NCBI GenBank assembly: GCA_944321925.1
Contig: CALUND010000006.1
Location: forward strand, 62,001-126,000
Source of the DNA: an uncultured Rikenellaceae bacterium
GTDB taxonomy: Bacteria > Bacteroidota > Bacteroidia > Bacteroidales > Rikenellaceae
Length of the DNA: 64,000 bases
Reading direction: 5' to 3'
Part shown: positions 58,953-64,000 of the stretch, piece after piece
Position numbering within the stretch: the first letter of the stretch is position 1
Layout of the letters: every line of letters starts with the position of its first letter
Notes under the pieces: generated by a model
What the model saw: the letters and a program-made list of their open reading frames with translations, nothing else
Database searches by the model: none
What the model was told of the DNA's origin: nothing
Translations under genes and position numbers: made by a program

Positions 58953-59342
58953 AGATTCAGGCTTTTGTCGGGCATGAAAAATCGGTTTGAGGCTCCGAAG
59001 AGAATCGAAACGGGTATTTTCCATGCCCCATTCCGCCGCACGAAACCTTTTCCGTTTTCCTGCTCCACAAAATTAGTAAATTCCGCCCATTTTCGTACCC
59101 TTTCCGATGCATAAGTCGACGAAAATGTACGACAAAACGACTCCATACCGGACGTCGCACATCGTTGCCGGTCCGATCGTTTGGGAACACTCAAAAAAAA
59201 TGAGGAGATGTCCTCGACATCCCCTCCCCTGTTATCCCAAACAGAATCGGATAAAACACTCAGAAGCAACACCCGACAGATCCCCTAAGATCCTTATTTA
59301 ATGCTGCCCCACAGCCATTGCTTAACGGGTCTCCCCTCGGCC
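58953..59342. other. Intergenic region between the antiporter and the SIMPL gene
   Basis: This 390-base gap holds the terminator of the upstream SIMPL transcript (59193-59228) and the antiporter's upstream region. In-frame upstream ATGs allow the antiporter to be extended to 59024. No other gene is visible. Confidence 0.5.
59193..59228 (-). terminator. Intrinsic terminator of the ychF-SIMPL operon
   Basis: The stem built on gagatgtc/gacatc (59205-59223) with flanking G-rich/C-rich pairing is followed on the minus strand by a run of eight T (59193-59200). It is about 115 bases beyond the SIMPL gene stop. Confidence 0.7.
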
Positions 59343-60071
59343 CTATTTCACCCGATATTCGAGTTTCATGGTGATACGGGCCTTTTTGTTGCGGCTGAAG
59401 GTATTGAAACTGCCGCCGGCCGTATACTCTTCGTTCGTATTGGCTCCCGTGATCTGGAACACACCCATTTTCGCACTGGTGAGTTTGCCCAGTTTCCCGC
59501 CCGACTGCGAAGCGATCTTCTCCGCCCGACTGCGGGCATCTGCCGTGGCCTTTTCGATCAGAGAGAGCTTCACATCATCCAGTTTCGTGTAATAATAGTC
59601 GGGCTGCATGACCTCCAACTGAACCCCCTGAGCAATAAGAGACGAGATCTCCCGCGACACATTCTCCACGGCATCCACATCTTTCGACTCGACGCAGAAC
59701 TCCTGGCGAAGCTGATAGCCTGTGAAACGCTGCCCGGCATAGCGGCCGTCTTCGGCATAAAGACTCTCGTACTGCTTATTTACATTCACGAACTGGAAAA
59801 CGACCGCCGAAGAGTCGATTCCTTTCGCGGTGATGTAATCGAACACTTTTTTCTTACTTCTTTCGATCTGCGCATAGCCCTTGACCATATCGTAGTCTTC
59901 GGCGACGATCCATCCCCGCCACACGATCAGATCGGACGTGAACTCCGTTTCACCCAAACCGGTTACCACCACGGTGTTCTGCACCCGATATTTGTAGGTA
60001 TAGGACCCGGCCAGTATGCCGGCACAGACGATCAGGCAAATGCCGATCCAGATTCCGTTGATGTTTTTCAT
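59343..60071 (-). CDS. SIMPL-domain (DUF541) protein
   Basis: This 242-residue protein begins with a hydrophobic membrane anchor (IWIGICLIVCAGILAGSYTY), placing the rest in the periplasm. VVVTGLGETEFTSDLIVWRG, the middle DYITAKGID and the C-terminal KATADARSRAEKIASQSGGKLGKL are typical of the SIMPL/DUF541 (oxidative-stress-defence-like) family. The biochemical function of the family is not known. It lies 18 bases after ychF, so the two genes are probably one transcript. Confidence 0.85.
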   Translation of the reverse strand: MKNINGIWIGICLIVCAGILAGSYTYKYRVQNTVVVTGLGETEFTSDLIVWRGWIVAEDYDMVKGYAQIERSKKKVFDYITAKGIDSSAVVFQFVNVNKQYESLYAEDGRYAGQRFTGYQLRQEFCVESKDVDAVENVSREISSLIAQGVQLEVMQPDYYYTKLDDVKLSLIEKATADARSRAEKIASQSGGKLGKLTSAKMGVFQITGANTNEEYTAGGSFNTFSRNKKARITMKLEYRVK

Positions 60072-60089
60072 AATCGAACCGTTTTATAA

Positions 60090-61187
60090 TTAAACATTGA
60101 ACAGGAAATGCATGATATCCCCATCCTGCACCACGTAATCCTTCCCCTCTACGCCGATCCGACCGGCCTCGCGACACGCCTTTTCGGAACCGAGTCGCAC
60201 ATAATCATCGTATTTGATCACCTCTGCACGGATGAATCCGCGTTCGAAATCGGTATGGATGATCCCGGCAGCCTGCGGGGCCTTGATTCCGCGCGGATAG
60301 GTCCATGCGCGCGACTCATCGGGACCCGTGGTGAAATAGGTCTCCAGATCGAGCAGTTTATAGGCCGCCTTGATCAACCGGTTGACCCCCGACTCCTCGA
60401 GACCGATCTCCTCGAGGAACATTTTCCGCTCCTCGTAATCCTCCAACTCGGCGATATCGGCTTCGGTAGCGGCCGCCACCACGAGCAGTTCAGCCTGCTC
60501 TTCAGCGATGGCCTGCCGCACGGCATCGACATACGCATTCCCTTTCACCGCGCTCGCCTCATCCACATTGCAGACATAAAGCACGGGTTTGTCGGTCAGC
60601 AGACTCAAATCCGATACCATTTTACGGTCCTCCTTATCGAGCTCCACGGTACGGGCGCTTTTACCCTGCTCCAGAACCTCCTTGTAACGCAAAAGGATAT
60701 CGAACAGCCGCTTGGCCTGTTTGTCCCCGCTGACGGCCTGTTTCTGCACCTTCCCGATGCGGTTCTCCACCGTCTCAAGGTCTTTGAGCTGCAACTCGGT
60801 ATCGATGATCTCCTTGTCGCGCACCGGGTCGATCGAACCATCCACATGGGTGATGTTGCCGTTATCGAAGCAACGCAACACATGGATGATCGCATCCGTA
60901 TTGCGGATATTGGCCAAAAATTTATTGCCGAGGCCCTCTCCCTTGGAGGCACCCTTAACCAGCCCGGCGATATCGACGATCTCGATGGTCGTCGGCACGA
61001 CCCGACGCGGATTATCGATGCGGGCCAGTTGAACCAACCGTTCGTCCGGTACCGTAATCACGCCCACATTGGGTTCGATGGTGCAGAACGGGAAGTTGGC
61101 TGCCTGGGCCTTGGCATTCGAAAGCGAGTTGAAAAGCGTGGATTTTCCCACATTGGGCAACCCCACGATACCACATTGTAAAGCCAT
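60090..61187 (-). CDS. ychF: Redox-regulated ATPase/GTP-binding protein YchF
   Basis: This 365-residue protein of the Obg group begins MALQCGIVGLPNVGKSTLFN with the P-loop GLPNVGKST. The switch is DIAGLVKGASKGEGLGNKFLANIR, the NKxD-type site reads NVDE (in CNVDEASA), and the C-terminal TGS domain is YFTTGPDESRAWTYPRGIKAPQAAG. YchF prefers ATP and binds ribosomes; it takes part in stress responses. A strong promoter lies upstream at 61221-61252. Confidence 0.96.
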   Translation of the reverse strand: MALQCGIVGLPNVGKSTLFNSLSNAKAQAANFPFCTIEPNVGVITVPDERLVQLARIDNPRRVVPTTIEIVDIAGLVKGASKGEGLGNKFLANIRNTDAIIHVLRCFDNGNITHVDGSIDPVRDKEIIDTELQLKDLETVENRIGKVQKQAVSGDKQAKRLFDILLRYKEVLEQGKSARTVELDKEDRKMVSDLSLLTDKPVLYVCNVDEASAVKGNAYVDAVRQAIAEEQAELLVVAAATEADIAELEDYEERKMFLEEIGLEESGVNRLIKAAYKLLDLETYFTTGPDESRAWTYPRGIKAPQAAGIIHTDFERGFIRAEVIKYDDYVRLGSEKACREAGRIGVEGKDYVVQDGDIMHFLFNV

Positions 61188-61220
61188 GCTCGAAAAGTCA
61201 GTTTTTCGGTTTTCGTCTCA

Positions 61221-61252
61221 CAAAGATAAGGCAAGCCGGATGTAAAAACAAA
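61221..61252 (-). promoter_or_regulatory. Promoter of ychF
   Basis: Minus strand TTTG (61249-61252), 20 bases, TATCTTTG (61221-61228). This is an ideal Bacteroidetes promoter with a leader of about 30 bases. Confidence 0.75.
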
Positions 61253-61373
61253 TAAAAAACACCCTCTTGCGCCTCAAAAAACATGGATTTCCGCCCAGGA
61301 AAGAACGGGCCTCAATTCCGGGAGACAGGAACTCTTCCGGGCTCTGTCGTGCATGGAGTCGGAATGGGGCGGA

Positions 61374-62726
61374 TTACTCCTCCTCTCCGAAAAGCGTGGC
61401 GGAGGTGCAATCGACGATCCGCACCTTTACGTAGTCTCCGGTCCGATGGGCACGCCGGTCAATCACCACCACCTTATTCTGGGAGGTTCGGCCGAAGAGC
61501 TTCTCGTCGCTCCGTTTGCTGACCCCCTCGACCAATATTTCGAAGGTCTTTCCCACGTCGCGGCGATTGCTCGCAAGGGCCAGCTCGTTCTGCAGATCGA
61601 TGATCTCCGACAGCCGTCGGTTTTTCACCTCTTCCGGCACATCGTCGGGCATATGGCGAGCGGCCTTGGTTCCCGGACGTTCGGAATACTTGAACATGTA
61701 GGCGAATTCATACCCCACCTCACGCATCAGGGAGAGCGTCAGCTGATGGTCCTCTTCGGTTTCGCTGCAGAATCCGGCGATCAGATCGGTGGTGATGGCG
61801 CAATCGGGCATCCGTTTGCGGATGGCCTCGATCCGTCCCAGGTACCATTCGCGGGTATATTTCCGATTCATCAGCTCCAGGATGCGCGAACTTCCCGACT
61901 GGGCCGGCAGATGGATGCTTCGGCAGATGTTCGGCATGGAGGCCATCGTATCGAGCAGCGAATCGCTCATATCCTTGGGATGCGACGTTGCGAAGCGTAC
62001 CCGCAGAGCCGGATCGATCTCCGCCACACGACGGAGCAATTCCGGAAATCCAACAACCGAAGAGCCTTCCCAACGGTAAGAATTCACGTTTTGACCCAAC
62101 AGAGTAACCTCGCGATAGCCCTCCTCGAAGAGTTGACGCGCCTCGCGGACAATGGTCTCCGGATCGCGGCTCCGTTCTGCCCCCCGCGTGTAGGGAACCA
62201 CGCAATAGGAACACATGTTGTTGCACCCCCGCATGATGGCGACGAAGGCGCTCACACCGTTGCGGTCGAGCCGTACGGGCGAAATCTCTGCATAGGTCTC
62301 CTCACGGCTCAGCTGCGTATTGATTCCCTTTCCGCCGCTCTCCGCCTCACGCACCAGGGAAGGCAGATCGCGATAGGCATCGGGACCGACCACCAGATCG
62401 ACCAGGCTCTCTTCCGCCACCAACCGCTCCTTGAGCCGTTCGGCCATGCAACCGATCACACCCACCAGAAGTCCGCGCCGGGTCTGCTTCAAAGCACGTA
62501 ACTCCCGCAACCTGTTCCAGATGCGTTGTTCTGCATTCTCACGGATCGAACAGGTATTCAGCAACAGGATGTCGGCCTCCGTCGGCTGGTCGGTATAAAC
62601 ATAGCCCTCCTTTTGCATGATGGAGAGAACGATCTCGCTATCGACGACGTTCATCTGGCACCCGTATGTCTCGATGTGTATTTTTCGGCCATCTCCGGTG
62701 AGCGGCCTGAGATTCGATGGATTCAT
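61374..62726 (-). CDS. miaB: tRNA-2-methylthio-N6-dimethylallyladenosine synthase
   Basis: This 450-residue radical-SAM methylthiotransferase modifies A37 of tRNAs. The N-terminal UPF0004 domain starts KIHIETYGCQMNVVDSEIVL, with cysteines for the auxiliary cluster (also in LLNTCSIRENAEQRI and GVIGCMAERLKE). The radical-SAM cluster is in GCNNMCSYCVVPYTRG (CxxxCxxC). The C-terminal TRAM domain contains VEGVSKRSDEKLFGRTSQNKVVVI. The ATG at 62726 gives the family start; a longer frame to 62804 reaches into the yitT-like gene. It follows that gene by 16 bases. Confidence 0.95.
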   Translation of the reverse strand: MNPSNLRPLTGDGRKIHIETYGCQMNVVDSEIVLSIMQKEGYVYTDQPTEADILLLNTCSIRENAEQRIWNRLRELRALKQTRRGLLVGVIGCMAERLKERLVAEESLVDLVVGPDAYRDLPSLVREAESGGKGINTQLSREETYAEISPVRLDRNGVSAFVAIMRGCNNMCSYCVVPYTRGAERSRDPETIVREARQLFEEGYREVTLLGQNVNSYRWEGSSVVGFPELLRRVAEIDPALRVRFATSHPKDMSDSLLDTMASMPNICRSIHLPAQSGSSRILELMNRKYTREWYLGRIEAIRKRMPDCAITTDLIAGFCSETEEDHQLTLSLMREVGYEFAYMFKYSERPGTKAARHMPDDVPEEVKNRRLSEIIDLQNELALASNRRDVGKTFEILVEGVSKRSDEKLFGRTSQNKVVVIDRRAHRTGDYVKVRIVDCTSATLFGEEE

Positions 62727-62742
62727 CTCGTTTGTTTGATTC

Positions 62743-63699
62743 TCATTGCAATTTATCGATCTCGGCAAAATCCTTGAATCCTTCGCCGAGCGTCTCATTC
62801 GCATCGACCACCACCACGAACATCGTGGGATCGATCGCTTTCAGCCGTTTTTTCACCGCCACGATCTCGCGCCGGTTCACCACCAGAAAAATCATCTCTT
62901 TTTCGGCATCGGTGTACATGCCGGAGCTCTTTATGTAGGTTCCCCCGCGCTGCAGGTCGTGCAGAATGAACTCACGGATCTCCTCCTGGTGCGAACTGAC
63001 AATGAAGAGCAACTTATCGTAGTTGCGGCCCTCCACGACCAGATCGACCACCTGCGCGGAGATGAAGATCGTGATGAGCGAATAGAGCGGCAGCGTAGGG
63101 CTCTCCCCGAAAAAGCCGACCAACACGATGATGCTGCAGATCACGACGGCCGAATCGGCGATGATCAACCCGTTGGAGAAGCGAATGTGAGCGAACTTCT
63201 GCAACAACATGGCGATGATATCGGTTCCGCCGGAGGTGGCCTGCGCCCGCACGATCAACCCCACGCCGAGTCCGATGGCTACGGCGCCGAAGATGCTGGC
63301 CAGCATCAGGTCGTCACTCAGATCGAGCCGTCCCCAAAGCAGGGTCTCGGCTGTCTGCACCGCCACGTCGGGATAGACCCAGTGGGGAATTGCCAGCATC
63401 ACGAGCGGCGTGAAGAGCGATGCGAAAACCGTCTTGATCCCGAAGATCGGCCCGAAAACGGCAAAACCGATCAACAACAGCGGTATGTCCATCATATATC
63501 CGAACCATCCCTGCTGGATCGAGGGAAAAATCTCATGCAAAACGACGCTCATACCCCAGATTCCGCCCGGAGTGATCTTGTATGGATACATGAAGAGCAC
63601 GAAACCGAACGAAAGAATGATGCAGCCCACGATGATCATGAGCCACGAAGACCACCATTTCCACGATTTCAGATCGTTTTTATCGATAAATTTTTCCAT
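62743..63699 (-). CDS. YitT-family membrane protein (DUF2179)
   Basis: This 318-residue protein has five or six membrane helices in residues 15-215 (WSSWLMIIVGCIILSFGFVLFM, PLLLIGFAVFGPIFGIKTVFASLF, AIGLGVGLIVRAQATSGGTDIIAM). A C-terminal cytoplasmic DUF2179 domain follows (YDKLLFIVSSHQEEIREFILHDLQRGGTYIKSSGMYT). GLGVGLIVRAQATSGGTDII is the YitT signature. The function is unknown; relatives are thought to be transporters. It is the first gene of a two-gene unit with miaB. A promoter lies at 63743-63772. Confidence 0.88.
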   Translation of the reverse strand: MEKFIDKNDLKSWKWWSSWLMIIVGCIILSFGFVLFMYPYKITPGGIWGMSVVLHEIFPSIQQGWFGYMMDIPLLLIGFAVFGPIFGIKTVFASLFTPLVMLAIPHWVYPDVAVQTAETLLWGRLDLSDDLMLASIFGAVAIGLGVGLIVRAQATSGGTDIIAMLLQKFAHIRFSNGLIIADSAVVICSIIVLVGFFGESPTLPLYSLITIFISAQVVDLVVEGRNYDKLLFIVSSHQEEIREFILHDLQRGGTYIKSSGMYTDAEKEMIFLVVNRREIVAVKKRLKAIDPTMFVVVVDANETLGEGFKDFAEIDKLQ

Positions 63700-63742
63700 A
63701 TCCGCACCGGTTGAGAATTAAAAGAGCTTGTAAAAAGTGCAA

Positions 63743-63772
63743 CAAATGTAGCTCTTTTTGTTAAAAAAACAA
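63743..63772 (-). promoter_or_regulatory. Promoter of the yitT-miaB operon
   Basis: Minus strand TTG (63770-63772), 19 bases, TACATTTG (63743-63750). The -33 element overlaps the terminator of the upstream slyD-like gene. Confidence 0.65.
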
Positions 63773-63797
63773 GGAGGAAGCTCTTCGCATTCCTCCT
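63761..63797 (-). terminator. Intrinsic terminator of the slyD-like gene
   Basis: The stem aggaggaa/ttcctcct (63772-63779 and 63790-63797) is followed on the minus strand by TTGTTTTTTT. It is about 20 bases after the stop codon. Confidence 0.75.
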
Positions 63798-63818
63798 GTT
63801 TCTCCTCCTGCGAAGGGT

Positions 63819-64000
63819 TTAGTGACAACCGCCGCAATCGCAACCGCCCTTGTGGTCATGCTCGTCGCAGCCGCCTTCGCAGCCGCAACTGCACCCGCCT
63901 GCGGGACGCAGGTCCTCCGGCCGGGTCTCCCGCACGTTCACAATCTCGCCCGTAAAATGGAGCGTTTTACCGGCCATCGGGTGGTTGAAGTCCATCTTCA
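63819..64000 (-). CDS. slyD: SlyD-like FKBP-type peptidyl-prolyl isomerase, C-terminal part
   Basis: Only the last 60 codons are present; the gene enters from the right edge. The segment MDFNHPMAGKTLHFTGEIVN is the SlyD FKBP-domain end (NHPLAGKTLHFEV in relatives). The tail is rich in Cys and His (GGCSCGCEGGCDEHDHKGGC, then DCGGCH). Such tails in SlyD bind nickel or zinc and serve metallochaperone roles. The stop is at 63819-63821, with a terminator directly after it. Confidence 0.9.
   Translation of the reverse strand, partial: KMDFNHPMAGKTLHFTGEIVNVRETRPEDLRPAGGCSCGCEGGCDEHDHKGGCDCGGCH

Noticed and set aside
1..64000. CRISPR arrays, insertion sequences, rRNA genes and replication origin
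   Set aside because: I saw no regularly spaced repeats, transposase genes with terminal repeats, rRNA segments or DnaA-box clusters anywhere in the window.

Overview
This window looks like a chromosomal segment of a Bacteroidota species, most likely Rikenellaceae (Alistipes-like). The call rests on the many promoters of the Bacteroidetes type (a -7 box TAnnTTTG with TTTG or TTG about 19-20 bases upstream), the general lack of Shine-Dalgarno sequences, large surface lipoproteins with fimbrillin/BACON-like architecture, a PqqD-ABC-HprK-like operon typical of this phylum, and fairly high G+C core genes. The genus is an inference from gene content.

Layout. 1-156 is the 5' end of lepA (minus strand). 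439-1299 is a UbiA-type prenyltransferase. 1285-4576 is a compact four-gene minus-strand operon: a PqqD-like protein, an ABC transporter, an HPr-kinase-like protein and an S26-like peptidase. It looks like a peptide modification and export system with no recognisable precursor. 4833-5867 is pdxB. 6278-11682 carries housekeeping genes on the plus strand: patatin, agmatinase family, NhaA, an FKBP lipoprotein, cyclophilin and DUF3127. A histidine phosphatase and tRNA-Gly(GCC) follow.

13.7-20 kb is an A+T-richer accessory stretch starting right after the tRNA. It holds a membrane TlpA-like thioredoxin, two lipoproteins, a two-gene iron-sulfur flavoprotein/flavodoxin operon and a Crp/Fnr regulator. 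Divergent from the regulator is a three-gene surface lipoprotein operon (20146-26601). It consists of a lipoprotein ending in a metzincin HExxHxxGxxH site and two paralogues of about 750 residues. 26736-29667 (minus) encodes a Tat-exported aldo/keto-reductase-like ferredoxin and a NapH-NapG-like fused polyferredoxin.

30028-37379 (minus) is a complete anaerobic glycerol operon, glpA-glpB-glpC-glpK-glpF-glpR, with a 22-bp inverted repeat over its promoter. Next to it lies a three-gene module (GNAT-like, IbrA-like PP-loop enzyme, IbrB-like ParB protein; 37625-39876). An O6-alkylguanine methyltransferase, a membrane-bound AraC regulator, a divergent NUC1-type endonuclease lipoprotein and an AspT-type transporter follow.

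46257-64000 is almost entirely minus-strand core genes: O-methyltransferase, M16 peptidase, uvrA, pyrI, pyrB, yigZ-like, lepB, dapB, gltX, a CPA2 antiporter, a SIMPL protein, ychF, miaB, yitT-like and the 3' end of slyD.

The most interesting unexplained material is the PqqD/ABC/HprK-like/S26-like operon, the IbrA/IbrB/GNAT module, the metzincin lipoprotein operon with its Crp/Fnr-type palindrome, and an orphan terminator at 6002-6035 that suggests a small RNA.
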